DNA of 64,000 bases from Hymenobacter sp. 5317J-9 (GCF_022921075.1 NZ_CP095050.1:3534001-3598000), one strand, 5' to 3'; shown: positions 42,971-51,717, counted from the first letter of the stretch. Notes: generated from the sequence alone by a model not told the origin. A program made the numbers and translations.

Positions 42971-43912
42971 ATGACAAAGTTAGGTTCTCCGGCCGAGCTG
43001 CCGGGCCCCTGGTGGCGCGAGCTGCCCATTCTGCTGCACCGCGCGGGCCGCGAGCTCGGCGCCAACGACCCGCTCCGGCTGGGGGCGGCCACGGCGTTTT
43101 TCACGTCGTTTGCGCTGCCGCCCATCCTCATCATCCTCATCGCGGTGCTGGGCTCGCTGTATTCCACGTCCATGGTGCGCCTGCTGCTGCTCAACAAAAT
43201 CAGCACGGTGCTGGGGGCCTCGGCGGCGGGGCTGGTGTCGCAGATTGTGATGAACGTGGCCGACCCGCAGCGCAGCCGCTGGGTGACGTGCGCGGGCTTT
43301 GCGTTTCTGGTGTTCGTGGCCACCACGCTGTTCACCGTCATTCAGCATTCGCTCAACCAGCTCTGGCAAATTCGGCCCAAGCGCGGCACGGGCAAAGTGT
43401 CGCAGGCCCTGCGCGAGCGGGCGCGCTCGGGAGGCATTTTGCTGGCCACGGCGGTGCTGTCGCTGCTGGCGTTTGGGTCTGATGCGGCGCTGGGGCTGTT
43501 TGCCGAAAGCATCCGGGACTTCGACGCCACCTTCGGCTACTACGTGGTGCGGGGGCTGAACGGGCTGGTGGCGTGGCTGATACTGGCGGTATGGTTCGGG
43601 GTCACGTTTCGCACGCTGAGCCTGGCCAAAGTGCCGTGGCGGGCCGTCACGCGCGGGGCGGCGCTCACGGCCGTGCTCATCAGCCTGGGCGAGGTGGTGC
43701 TGGGCCAGTTCTTGGTGGCCCGCGACCTGGGCCCGGTCTACGGGCCGGCATCGAGCCTGGTGCTGGTGCTGCTGTTTGTGTTCTACTGCGCCATGATTTT
43801 CTACTTCGGCGCGGCGTTCACCAAGGCCTACGCCCACCGCATTGGGCTGGACATTCGGCCCAAGAAAACCGCCGTGCGCTACCGGCTGGTGAACGTGGAG
43901 GACGAGCCCTAG
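42971..43912 (+). CDS. YihY/BrkB family membrane protein
   Basis: A 313-residue protein with six predicted membrane helices and the family order: amphipathic start (WWRELPILLHRAGRELGAND), helix 1 (AATAFFTSFALPPILIILIA), a conserved helix 2-3 region (FAFLVFVATTLFTVIQHSLNQLWQIR), and near the end ARDLGPVYGPASSLVLVLLFVFYCAMIFYFGAAFTKAYA (given in pieces as VYGPASSLVLVL and FYFGAAFTKAYA). The family was once named ribonuclease BN in error; its true role is unclear. The start is an ATG at 42971 close after CCTTTCGGGCGTT. The basic C-terminal tail is cytoplasmic. Confidence 0.88.
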   Translation: MTKLGSPAELPGPWWRELPILLHRAGRELGANDPLRLGAATAFFTSFALPPILIILIAVLGSLYSTSMVRLLLLNKISTVLGASAAGLVSQIVMNVADPQRSRWVTCAGFAFLVFVATTLFTVIQHSLNQLWQIRPKRGTGKVSQALRERARSGGILLATAVLSLLAFGSDAALGLFAESIRDFDATFGYYVVRGLNGLVAWLILAVWFGVTFRTLSLAKVPWRAVTRGAALTAVLISLGEVVLGQFLVARDLGPVYGPASSLVLVLLFVFYCAMIFYFGAAFTKAYAHRIGLDIRPKKTAVRYRLVNVEDEP

Positions 43913-43988
43913 TGCCTTGCTCTCATCCTTCGACACACTTTAGAATGACAGCTATGGCCCCTCAAATGCCGACGCTGCCCACTCGCCG

Positions 43989-43996
43989 TACCTTTG
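43989..43996 (+). promoter_or_regulatory. TAnnTTTG promoter box four bases before a GTG start
   Basis: TACCTTTG is an exact -7 match; CCCC and then the GTG start of the helicase gene (44001) follow. Transcription should begin at the start codon. Confidence 0.55.
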
Positions 43997-44000
43997 CCCC

Positions 44001-45452
44001 GTGCAAAACCCCGATACCTCCGCCGCTGGCGCCGCCCCGCAAGGCGCCCCGGCCCCCAAGCCCGACCTGCAATTCGCCGATTTCGCCCTCGCCCCGGCCC
44101 TGCTGGCTGGCGTGGCCGACCTAAATTTCACTCAGCCCACCCCCGTGCAGCAACTGGTGCTGGCCCCGGCCCTGGAAGGCCAGGACGTGGCCGGCCAGGC
44201 GCCCACCGGCTCGGGCAAAACCGCCGCCTACGGCCTGGCCGTGCTGCAGCAGGTGGATGCCACTTCGGCCACGGTGCAGGCCATAGTGCTGGTACCGGCC
44301 CGCGAGCTGGTGCTGCAGGTGCGCGACGCCCTGCAGCGCCTGGGCAAGCACGTGCCCAACCTGCGCGTGGCCGGTTACTACGGCGGCCACGCCATGCGCG
44401 AAGAAGTGAAAGGCCTGCAGCAGATGCCCCACGTGGTGGTGGCCACCCCAGGCCGCATGCTCGACCACCTGGAGCGCCGCACCATCATCCCGAACCGTTT
44501 GAAGGTGCTGGTGCTGGACGAGGCCGACAAGCTGCTGGAGCTGGGTTTTCAGGAGGAAATGGCCACCATCATCAGCCGGCTGCCCCAGCGCCGGCAGACG
44601 CTGCTGTTCTCGGCCACCATGCCGGACAAGGTGCTGGCGCTGGTACGCGAGTACCTCACCCGGCCCCGGGTGATGAACGTGGGCGGCTCCAACGCCACCA
44701 CCCTGCCCGAGAGCTTGGTGCTGCGCGGCCACGTGGTGAGCGCCGCCGACCAGAAGCCCGCCGCCCTCTACCACCTCATCAGCCAGCCCACGGCCGGCCG
44801 CTCGCTGGTGTTCGCCAACACGCGCGACCGGGTGGAGGAACTGACCCGCTTCCTGCGCGGCCGCGGCCTGGCCGCCGAGGCACTGCACGGCAAAATGCTG
44901 CAGCCGGAGCGCGACAAATCCATGATGAAGCTGCGCAACGGCTCGGCCACGGTACTGGTAGCCACCGACGTAGCCGCCCGGGGCCTCGACGTGAACGACC
45001 TCGACACCGTGGTGCAGTTCGACCCGCCGCACGAGACCGATACCTTCCAGCACCGCGCCGGGCGCACGGCCCGGGCAGGCGCCGTGGGCACGGCTCACCT
45101 CATCGTGACGCCTTTCGAGCAGGAAAAAATCAAGAACTGGCCCACGGCCAAGAACGTGCAATGGGCCGGCCTGCGCCCGCCCGCGCTGCCGGCCGCGGCC
45201 CCGAAAGCGCCCCGCCCGAGCACCGTCACGCTGCACGTGTCGGCGGGCAAGAGCGGGAAAATCAGCCGCGGCGACTTGGCCGGCGCCTTCGTGAGCGTGG
45301 GCGGGCTGGAGCGCGACGCCGTGGGTCGCATTGAAGTATTCGACCACCACAGCTTCGTGGCCGTGCCCGAGGCCCAGGCCGAAGAGGTGCTGGCCCGCAT
45401 GCAGGGCGCCAAGGTGAAAGGCAAGAAAGTGAAGGTGGCCCTGATTCGGTAG
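44001..45452 (+). CDS. DEAD-box RNA helicase with DbpA-type RNA-binding domain
   Basis: A 483-residue ATP-dependent RNA helicase. Motifs in order: F-x-x-PTPVQ (Q motif, near 45), APTGSGKT (I, near 66-73), PARELV (Ia), TPGR (Ib), VLDEADK (II), SATMP (III), VFANTRDRVEEL (IV), ATDVAARGLDV (V) and HRAGRTARAG (VI). The C-terminal 75 residues (STVTLHVSAGKSGKISRGDLAG to the Lys-rich end) match the DbpA RNA-binding domain, which in E. coli recognises 23S rRNA hairpin 92, so a role in 50S assembly is likely. The start is GTG just after a TAnnTTTG box. The end is followed by a perfect palindrome with a T-rich tail. Confidence 0.92.
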   Translation: MQNPDTSAAGAAPQGAPAPKPDLQFADFALAPALLAGVADLNFTQPTPVQQLVLAPALEGQDVAGQAPTGSGKTAAYGLAVLQQVDATSATVQAIVLVPARELVLQVRDALQRLGKHVPNLRVAGYYGGHAMREEVKGLQQMPHVVVATPGRMLDHLERRTIIPNRLKVLVLDEADKLLELGFQEEMATIISRLPQRRQTLLFSATMPDKVLALVREYLTRPRVMNVGGSNATTLPESLVLRGHVVSAADQKPAALYHLISQPTAGRSLVFANTRDRVEELTRFLRGRGLAAEALHGKMLQPERDKSMMKLRNGSATVLVATDVAARGLDVNDLDTVVQFDPPHETDTFQHRAGRTARAGAVGTAHLIVTPFEQEKIKNWPTAKNVQWAGLRPPALPAAAPKAPRPSTVTLHVSAGKSGKISRGDLAGAFVSVGGLERDAVGRIEVFDHHSFVAVPEAQAEEVLARMQGAKVKGKKVKVALIR

Positions 45453-45470
45453 ACTGTTTAGGACTATTAA

Positions 45471-45583
45471 GCACGTCATGCTGAGCGCAGCCGAAGCATC
45501 TCGCGTGCGGCAGTAAACCAATCGATTGAGTTACTACCACACGCGAGATGCTTCGGCTGCGCTCAGCATGACGTGCTTTTTAT
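45471..45583 (+). repeat. Palindromic element, CATGCTGAGCGCAG family, with T-rich tail
   Basis: Two perfect 37-base inverted arms (45471-45507 and 45540-45576), beginning GCACGTCATGCTGAGCGCAG, around a 32-base unique loop, followed by TTTTTATTTTATT. It can terminate the helicase transcript. Its arms are almost identical to those at 51610-51717. Confidence 0.93.
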
Positions 45584-45605
45584 TTTATTAGAATACTACT
45601 TACCC

Positions 45606-45932
45606 ATGCGCCTACTCTTTATCTGTAGCCAGAACAAGTGGCGCAGCCTCACCGCCGAGCGGCTTTTCGACGACCACGCGCACTACGAAGTGCGCTCGGC
45701 CGGCACCGAGCCCGGCGCGCGGGTGCGCGTGACGGCCGGGCACCTGGGCTGGGCCGAAATCATCCTCGTGATGGAGCGCCGCCACGCCGACCGCCTCCGC
45801 GAGAAGTTTGCCGAAGAGCTGCGGGGCAAAACCGTCGTGGTGCTGCGCATTCCGGACAAATACCCGTTTGGCGACCCGGCCCTGATTGCGCTGCTGCGCA
45901 CGAAGCTGGCGGCGCATTTGCCGTTACTTTAG
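45606..45932 (+). CDS. Small low-molecular-weight phosphatase-like protein
   Basis: A 108-residue protein with the C-x5-R-S signature FICSQNKWRSLTAE near its start (Cys at residue 8, Arg at 14), as in low-molecular-weight protein tyrosine phosphatases. At ~108 residues it is shorter than the usual 150, and the general-acid Asp region is represented by RIPDKYPFGDPALI. Such short forms are common in Bacteroidota and annotated as tyrosine phosphatase family; activity is likely but not certain. The ATG at 45606 places the active site correctly; an upstream in-frame start overlaps the repeat tail. The next gene begins 26 bases later. Confidence 0.82.
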   Translation: MRLLFICSQNKWRSLTAERLFDDHAHYEVRSAGTEPGARVRVTAGHLGWAEIILVMERRHADRLREKFAEELRGKTVVVLRIPDKYPFGDPALIALLRTKLAAHLPLL

Positions 45933-45957
45933 GGGCTTCATTCTACCATTTTGCCCC

Positions 45958-47271
45958 ATGCTGCGCCGGCTACTGCTTTTGCTTGCTGTCTTTTTCTGCT
46001 ACACCTTTCAGGGCCGCGCCCAAGCCTACGAGCCTGGCCTGCTGGTGCGCGCCAGCGGCGACACCCTGCGGGGCGAGATTGAAAACGGGTTTTGGGTGGA
46101 ACCGCCCGCGTTCATCCGGTTTCGGACGGCGGCCAATGCACCCAGCCAGCTTTTCCAGCCGCGGCAGCTGCGGGCCGTGCTATTTGCGCAGGGGCGGTAT
46201 TTCCGGTACGAGGTGCTGCCCATCAACCACGCCGCCGAAACCAACCTGGCCAAGCTACCCCGCGGCAATTATTTCGACGTGAAAATGGACTCGGTGCTGG
46301 CCGAAGTGCTGGTGGACGGCCCGGCAGGCTTGCAGCGCGTGGTGCGGCCCGGCGCGGTGCACTACTTCCTGACGGCCCCCAACCAACCGGTACAGGAGCT
46401 GAGCGACCGGAAATACCTGCGCATGAGCCAGAACGGCTCGTGGGAAGTGGCCGACGGCAACAACTACTTAAACCAACTAGCATTGTACTTCGGCTCCTGC
46501 CCGGCGGCGGCGCAGGCGGCCGAGCGAGCCCCCTTCACGGCTGCCGGGCTGGCCGCGGTGGTGCAGGCCTACAACGCCACGTGCAGCCCCGCCAAGCAGC
46601 CGGGCCGCAGCTGGTTGGCCACGGCCCGGCCGCGCCGCCGCGTGTCGCTGCAGGGCGGGGTGCTGGCCGGGGCGCGCTACAACCGCGTCGAGAACGGAAC
46701 CGGCTTCACCAGCGGGGCCTGTGTCGACTGCCAGGTGCGCCCGTTTGGCGGCCTCTACGCCGAGCTTTTTCAACCCAGCCGCACGGCGGCGGTGTATGGC
46801 GAACTGAGCGTGAGCAGCTTCAGCAACCAGCTGCTGTACTACAACGGGTATGCGCCCGGCGCCGGGCCCAGCTACATCCCCGTCGATTACCGGGCGCTGC
46901 TGGGCACGGCCCGGCTGGGCCTGCGCTTCTTCTACCCCCTGCCGCACGAAAACCAGTTTGTGGTCGGCTTTGGCTTTGAGATGAACCGGCTTATTCGTGC
47001 CCGCTTGAGCGCCACCGGCGCTCCGCTCACCACCGAGCTGAGCACCCGCGAGCTGTTTGCCGACCCCACCATCTTGCCTAACCTCACGCTGGGTTGGCGC
47101 ACCGGCCACACCACGCTTAGCCTCGACGGGCAGAGCTACCACAGCAGTGGCAGCACCAACGAATTCCTTTCCAACCTGGTCGGTTCCAACTTCGCGCTTC
47201 GCCTGGCCCTCAGCTACCGCCTGGGCCGCAACCACGACACCGTGGCGCCGCCCCCCAACGAGGCCAGGTAG
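45958..47271 (+). CDS. Exported protein, first of a tandem paralogue pair (outer-membrane barrel-like C-terminus)
   Basis: A 437-residue exported protein: signal peptide 1-21 (LLLLLAVFFCYTFQGRAQ), an N-terminal domain (about 22-190) with AYEPGLLVRASGDTLRGEIE and FIRFRTA, a short Cys-containing helical linker (YFGSCPAAAQ, YNATCSP) and a C-terminal region (about 220-437) of alternating aromatic strands ending in LRLALSYRLGRNHD, the look of an outer-membrane beta-barrel. Function unknown. The ATG follows TACCATTTTGCCCC directly, suggesting a leaderless mRNA. The next gene, 47 bases downstream, is a clear paralogue over the whole length. Confidence 0.78.
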   Translation: MLRRLLLLLAVFFCYTFQGRAQAYEPGLLVRASGDTLRGEIENGFWVEPPAFIRFRTAANAPSQLFQPRQLRAVLFAQGRYFRYEVLPINHAAETNLAKLPRGNYFDVKMDSVLAEVLVDGPAGLQRVVRPGAVHYFLTAPNQPVQELSDRKYLRMSQNGSWEVADGNNYLNQLALYFGSCPAAAQAAERAPFTAAGLAAVVQAYNATCSPAKQPGRSWLATARPRRRVSLQGGVLAGARYNRVENGTGFTSGACVDCQVRPFGGLYAELFQPSRTAAVYGELSVSSFSNQLLYYNGYAPGAGPSYIPVDYRALLGTARLGLRFFYPLPHENQFVVGFGFEMNRLIRARLSATGAPLTTELSTRELFADPTILPNLTLGWRTGHTTLSLDGQSYHSSGSTNEFLSNLVGSNFALRLALSYRLGRNHDTVAPPPNEAR

Positions 47272-47318
47272 CTATAGCTTTACCCTTCCCTTACTACTGC
47301 CCTCTTTTCCTGTTGCGC

Positions 47319-48599
47319 ATGCCCGCACGTCTACTTTTTCTGTTTCTCTTGCTGGTGGGCGCTTGCACCCAAAGCATGGCGCAGGCCTACGAGCCCGGCC
47401 TGCTGGTGCAGGCCAACGGCGACACGCTGCGCGGCGAGGTTGAAAACAACTTTTGGACGGAGCCGCCTGCCTTCATCCGCTTTCGCAAGGCCGCTGGCGA
47501 AACAGCACAGCTCTTCAAGCCCCGCGAATTGCGAGAAGTCACGACCGGGGGACGGCATTTCCGCTACAGAGCGCTGCCCATTGACCACGCCGCCGAAACC
47601 AGACTCGACCGCCTGCCGCGTGCGTACAGCCCGAACGTACGCGTAGATTCGGTCCTGGCCGAGGTGCTGGTCGAAGGCCCGGCCAGTTTGCTACGCGTGG
47701 GGCGCATCAGCGCCACGCACTACTTGGTGGAACGCCCCGGCCAGCCAGTGCTCGACCTCAGCGAACGCAAATACCTGCGCACCGGCCGCTACGGCACACT
47801 GGAGGTGCAGGACGGCAACAACTATCGGGCGCAGCTGGAGCGCTATTTTGGCGATTGCCCGGCGGCAACCCGTGAATCGGCCAGCGCCGCGTTTACCGCC
47901 GAAGGGGTGGGTGCGGTGGTGCAAGCCTTTAACGCAGCCTGCGCCCCGGCCGGTGAGCCCGCGCGCTCCTGGCTCACGCAAACCACGCCTCGCCGCACGG
48001 CCGCCGCTCATTTTGGGGTGATGGCAGGTGGGCGCTACCTCTTGTACGAATCCTACGACGGCCGCAAGTGGATGGCGCCGACCGGGGGCGTCTACGGCGA
48101 AATCCTCCTGCCCGACCGCACGGCTTCGCTGTACGGCGACCTAAACCTGGGCCGCAGCGGTGGCCGGGGCGGCCAGGTTCAAACCGGGTCTGTGCCCGGT
48201 TCAACCACAATTAGCGGCGTGGTATACAACTACACCACGCCCATATACAGTGATTTCACCTACCAGGCCTGGCTGATAACGGCACGTTTGGGGGCGCGCC
48301 GCTACTTTCCGCTGGTACACGAGCAGCAGGCTTTTGTGGGCATCGGGTTTACGATTGATGCCACGGCCGGCCGCACGTTCGACTTGCCCGCCGGCGCGAT
48401 GTCCACGCCCAGCAACCAGGATTTCGACAACGTGAGCCTTTTGCTGCCGTACTTCAGTGCCGGCTGGCGCACCCGTCGGCTTACCATTGGCTTAGAATCT
48501 TGCTTTTTCGACCGTTTCTATGACCTGCGGTTGGGACTGGCCTATCGCCTCAGCCGCAACCCCGACGTGGCCAAAGCCGCCCCGACCGCCCGGCCCTAG
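47319..48599 (+). CDS. Exported protein, second of a tandem paralogue pair
   Basis: A 426-residue paralogue of the preceding protein: signal peptide (1-22, ending SMAQ), then AYEPGLLVQANGDTLRGEVE, the shared FIRFRKA, ISATHYLVERPGQPVLDLSERKYLR-like region, the Cys pair (YFGDCPAA, FNAACAP) and a barrel-like C-terminus ending LRLGLAYRLSRNPD. The N-terminal domain is well conserved between the two, while the barrel-like half has diverged strongly, as expected if the exposed loops evolve fast. The ATG at 47319 is used; a TTG two codons earlier is possible. Function unknown; perhaps surface receptor or porin-like. Confidence 0.78.
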   Translation: MPARLLFLFLLLVGACTQSMAQAYEPGLLVQANGDTLRGEVENNFWTEPPAFIRFRKAAGETAQLFKPRELREVTTGGRHFRYRALPIDHAAETRLDRLPRAYSPNVRVDSVLAEVLVEGPASLLRVGRISATHYLVERPGQPVLDLSERKYLRTGRYGTLEVQDGNNYRAQLERYFGDCPAATRESASAAFTAEGVGAVVQAFNAACAPAGEPARSWLTQTTPRRTAAAHFGVMAGGRYLLYESYDGRKWMAPTGGVYGEILLPDRTASLYGDLNLGRSGGRGGQVQTGSVPGSTTISGVVYNYTTPIYSDFTYQAWLITARLGARRYFPLVHEQQAFVGIGFTIDATAGRTFDLPAGAMSTPSNQDFDNVSLLLPYFSAGWRTRRLTIGLESCFFDRFYDLRLGLAYRLSRNPDVAKAAPTARP

Positions 48600-48635
48600 C
48601 CCAACCCCCGGGGCCGCGCGCCGTACTAGCGGGCC

Positions 48636-49577
48636 ATGGTTTACCTGATTTCGCTGGCCGTGCTGGCCGCCGTGCTCTACGCTTTTTACCGCTACGCTAC
48701 CGCCGACAGCCGGCGCCGCACCGAGGCCCTGGCCGAAGAATTTCCGGCCGCCTGGCGCCAGATTCTGGCCGAGCGGGTGGCCTTCTACCTCTCGCTCACA
48801 AAGAAGGAAAAGGTGCGGTTTGAGAAGCAGGTGCAGGTTTTTCTGGCCAGCACGCGCATTACGGGCGTGCAAACGGAAGTCGACGACGTGACGCGCCTGC
48901 TGGTGGCGGCCTCGGCCCTGATTCCGGTGTTTGGCTTTCCGGAGTGGGAATACGGCAACCTGGGCGAGGTGCTCATTGTGCCCGATGCCTGGAAGCTGGA
49001 AAACGACCCCGACAAAGAAGTGAAGCCGCTGCAGGGCACCCTGCTGGGTTCGGTGCAGAATTTCCAGAACCAGCACTACATGCGCCTTTCCAAGGCCTCG
49101 CTGGAACAGGGCTTCCGCGACGGGCTGGACCGGCAGAACGTGGGCATCCACGAGTTTGCCCACATGCTGGACGAAGCCGACGGCGTGATTGATGGCCTGC
49201 CCAAAGCTGCCCTGCCGCCCGAGCTGCTACAGCCCTGGACCGCCGTGATGCAGCGCGAAATCGCCGCCATTCAAGCCGGCAAGTCGGAAATCAACCCCTA
49301 CGCCGCCACCAACGAGGCCGAGTTTTTCGCCGTGGTGACGGAGTACTTTTTCGAAAAGCCCGAAAAACTGCAGGAAAACCACCCCGAGCTGTACGAACTG
49401 CTCAGCCGGGCTTTCCGCCAGAACCCCAAGAAGCGCTTCCTGCGCTTCGCCGTGGACCCGCGCGAGTGGCTGAAAACCCTGCGCAGCCGCCGCAAATTTG
49501 GCCGCAATGACCCGTGCCCCTGCGGCAGCGGCAAGAAGTACAAGGAATGCCATTTGGCGCAGGCCCAGGCGGCGTAG
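48636..49577 (+). CDS. MtfA-family zinc peptidase fused to a SEC-C motif
   Basis: A 313-residue protein: an N-terminal hydrophobic segment (about 2-20) that may anchor it in the membrane, an MtfA/M90-type domain (about 30-255) with the zinc site HEFAHMLDEADG near 172, a conserved FFAVVTEYFFEKP, and at the end a SEC-C motif, RNDPCPCGSGKKYKECH (about 290-306), which binds zinc and is usually an adaptor domain in SecA. E. coli MtfA is an aminopeptidase that binds the regulator Mlc. The SEC-C tail is an unusual addition that may direct it to the ribosome or a protein partner. The start at 48636 precedes the hydrophobic segment. Confidence 0.88.
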   Translation: MVYLISLAVLAAVLYAFYRYATADSRRRTEALAEEFPAAWRQILAERVAFYLSLTKKEKVRFEKQVQVFLASTRITGVQTEVDDVTRLLVAASALIPVFGFPEWEYGNLGEVLIVPDAWKLENDPDKEVKPLQGTLLGSVQNFQNQHYMRLSKASLEQGFRDGLDRQNVGIHEFAHMLDEADGVIDGLPKAALPPELLQPWTAVMQREIAAIQAGKSEINPYAATNEAEFFAVVTEYFFEKPEKLQENHPELYELLSRAFRQNPKKRFLRFAVDPREWLKTLRSRRKFGRNDPCPCGSGKKYKECHLAQAQAA

Positions 49578-49585
49578 GTCTTTAA

Positions 49586-49690
49586 AACGTCATGCAGAGC
49601 GCAGCGAAGCATCTTTACCGCGCAACGTAATTCATTTACTCTTGCGGTAAAGTTGCTTCGGCTGCGCGGACGCCAGATGAGCATGACGTT
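49586..49690. repeat. Degenerate palindromic element, CATGCAGAGCGCAG variant
   Basis: The left arm AACGTCATGCAGAGCGCAGC and on to TTTACCGC (about 49586-49621) pairs with a right arm (about 49644-49690) that carries a short insertion (GGACGCCAGATG). It lies between the genes ending at 49577 and starting at 49726. Confidence 0.75.
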
Positions 49691-49725
49691 CTGCTTTTCA
49701 TTGGCAAAACGCATTTCTTTGCCCC

Positions 49726-51576
49726 ATGAAAAAGCACCTGCTTCCCCTCATGGCCGCTGCTACGCTGGCGGCCTGCGCACCCACCGCGAAAACACCTGTG
49801 GCCACCACGCCGACGGCCCCGACGGCTCCCACCGTGCCGCCCACGGCTCCAGATTACCGAGCCCAGGCCCAACAGTTTCTGGACGGCTACAACGCCGAAT
49901 ACGTGCGCCTCTACACCGCTTCGAGCGAGGCCGAGTGGCGCTCGAACACGCACATCGTGGCCGGCGATACGGCCAACGCCGGCGCCACCACCCGCGCCAA
50001 CCAGCGCATGGCCGCCTTCACGGGCAGCGCCGAAAACATTCGGCAGCTGCGCGAGCTGCTGAGCCACAAATCCGAACTCACGGAGCTGCAGGTGAAGCAG
50101 CTGGAAACGGCCCTCTACAACGCCGCCAACAACCCCCAAACCGTGGCCAACGTGGTGAAAAAGCGCATCAGCGCCGAAGCCGCCCAGACCGAAAAGCTCT
50201 ACGGCTTCGACTACAAATACGCGGGCAAGTCCGTCACCACCAACGACCTCGACGAGCTGCTGCGCAAGGAAACCAACCCGCAGAAGCGTCAGCAAGTGTG
50301 GGAAGCCAGCAAGGCCATCGGCCCCACGCTGAAAGACGGCCTGCTCAACCTGCGCGACCTACGCAACCAGACCGTGCAGGCCCTGGGCTACCCCGACTAT
50401 TTCACCTACCAGGCCAGCGACTACGGCCTGACCCGGGATGAAATGATGGCGCTGGTGCGCAAAATCAACGACGAGTTGCGCCCGCTTTACCGCGAGCTGC
50501 ACACCTACGCCCGCTACGAGCTGGCCAAGAAATACAAGGTGAAGCAGGTGCCCGACTACCTGCCCGCCCACTGGCTGCCCAACCGCTGGGGCCAGAGCTG
50601 GGGCTCGATGGTGGACGTGAAAGGCCTGAACCTCGACGCTGTGCTGGCCAAAAAAGGCGCCGAGTGGCAGGTGAAGCAGGGCGAGCGGTTCTACCAGAGC
50701 CTGGGCTTCCCGGCATTGCCGGCCTCGTTCTACGAGAAAAGCAGCCTTTACCCCCTGCCCAAAGACGCTGGGTATAAAAAGAACAACCACGCCTCGGCCT
50801 GGCACATCGACCTCAACAACGACCTGCGCAGCCTGATGAGCGTGGAGGCCAACACCGAGTGGTACGAAACCGCCCACCACGAGCTCGGGCACATTTTCTA
50901 CTACCAATCCTACTCCAACCCCGACGTGCCGCCGCTGCTGCGCCAGGGCGCCAACCGCGCCTACCACGAAGCCATTGGCTCGATGATGGGCCTGGCCGCC
51001 AAGCAGCAGCCCTTCCTGGAAGGCCTGGGCCTGGTGAAGCCGGGCACCAAAACCGACCAGACCCAGCAGCTGCTCAAGGAGGCGCTGGACTACGTGGTGT
51101 TCATCCCCTTCGCCTCGGGCGTGATGAGCGAGTGGGAAAACAGCTTCTATGCCGAGAGACTACCCGCCGACCAGCTCAACGCCAAGTGGTGGGCCCTGAG
51201 CAAGCAGTACCAAGGCATGGTGCCGCCCACCACGCGCGGCGAAAACTACCTCGACCCCGCCACCAAAACCCACATCAACGACGACCCCGCGCAGTACTAC
51301 GACTACGCCCTGAGCTACGTCATCCTGTTTCAGCTGCACGACCACATTGCCAAAAACATTCTGCACCAAGACCCGCACGCCACCAACTACTTCGGCAGCG
51401 AGGAAGTGGGCCAGTTTCTGCGCGACATCATGCGCCCCGGCTCCAGCCGCGACTGGCGCGTGGTGCTGAAAGAGAAAACCGGCGAAGAACTTTCGGCCCG
51501 CGCCATGGTCGACTACTTCCAGCCGCTGATGGCCTATCTGAAAGCACAAAACAAAGGCCGCAAATACACCATGTAG
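49726..51576 (+). CDS. M2 family metallopeptidase (ACE-like peptidyl-dipeptidase), lipoprotein
   Basis: A 616-residue lipoprotein: signal ending in the lipobox TLAAC (Cys17), then a Thr/Pro-rich linker. The body is the helical fold of angiotensin-converting-enzyme-like peptidases. The zinc site AHHELGHIFYYQSY (His-Glu-x2-His near 385) and the third ligand in YHEAIGSMMG about 25 residues later are present, as is a C-terminal FQLHDHIAKNIL region. It should cut dipeptides from peptide C-termini outside the cytoplasm. The ATG follows TTTCTTTGCCCC directly, hinting at a leaderless mRNA. A perfect palindrome follows at 51610. Confidence 0.92.
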   Translation: MKKHLLPLMAAATLAACAPTAKTPVATTPTAPTAPTVPPTAPDYRAQAQQFLDGYNAEYVRLYTASSEAEWRSNTHIVAGDTANAGATTRANQRMAAFTGSAENIRQLRELLSHKSELTELQVKQLETALYNAANNPQTVANVVKKRISAEAAQTEKLYGFDYKYAGKSVTTNDLDELLRKETNPQKRQQVWEASKAIGPTLKDGLLNLRDLRNQTVQALGYPDYFTYQASDYGLTRDEMMALVRKINDELRPLYRELHTYARYELAKKYKVKQVPDYLPAHWLPNRWGQSWGSMVDVKGLNLDAVLAKKGAEWQVKQGERFYQSLGFPALPASFYEKSSLYPLPKDAGYKKNNHASAWHIDLNNDLRSLMSVEANTEWYETAHHELGHIFYYQSYSNPDVPPLLRQGANRAYHEAIGSMMGLAAKQQPFLEGLGLVKPGTKTDQTQQLLKEALDYVVFIPFASGVMSEWENSFYAERLPADQLNAKWWALSKQYQGMVPPTTRGENYLDPATKTHINDDPAQYYDYALSYVILFQLHDHIAKNILHQDPHATNYFGSEEVGQFLRDIMRPGSSRDWRVVLKEKTGEELSARAMVDYFQPLMAYLKAQNKGRKYTM

Positions 51577-51609
51577 AAACGGCTAACTGGTCGGTAGACG
51601 GACAAAAGA

Positions 51610-51717
51610 AGAACGTCATGCTGAGCGCAGCCGAAGCATCTCGCGTGTGGTAGTAATCCAATAGTTCGGATTAGTCAAGCACGCGAGATGCTTCGGCTGC
51701 GCTCAGCATGACGTTCT
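51610..51717. repeat. Palindromic element, CATGCTGAGCGCAG family
   Basis: Two perfect 38-base inverted arms (51610-51647 and 51680-51717), AGAACGTCATGCTGAGCGC and on to GCGTG, around a 32-base loop. The arms match those at 45471-45576 almost base for base; the loops share only short stretches. It lies between convergent genes. Confidence 0.93.

Noticed and set aside
45958..48599. Toxin-immunity or effector pair
   Set aside because: Both genes encode full-length paralogues of one another with signal peptides and barrel-like ends; no toxin domain is visible.
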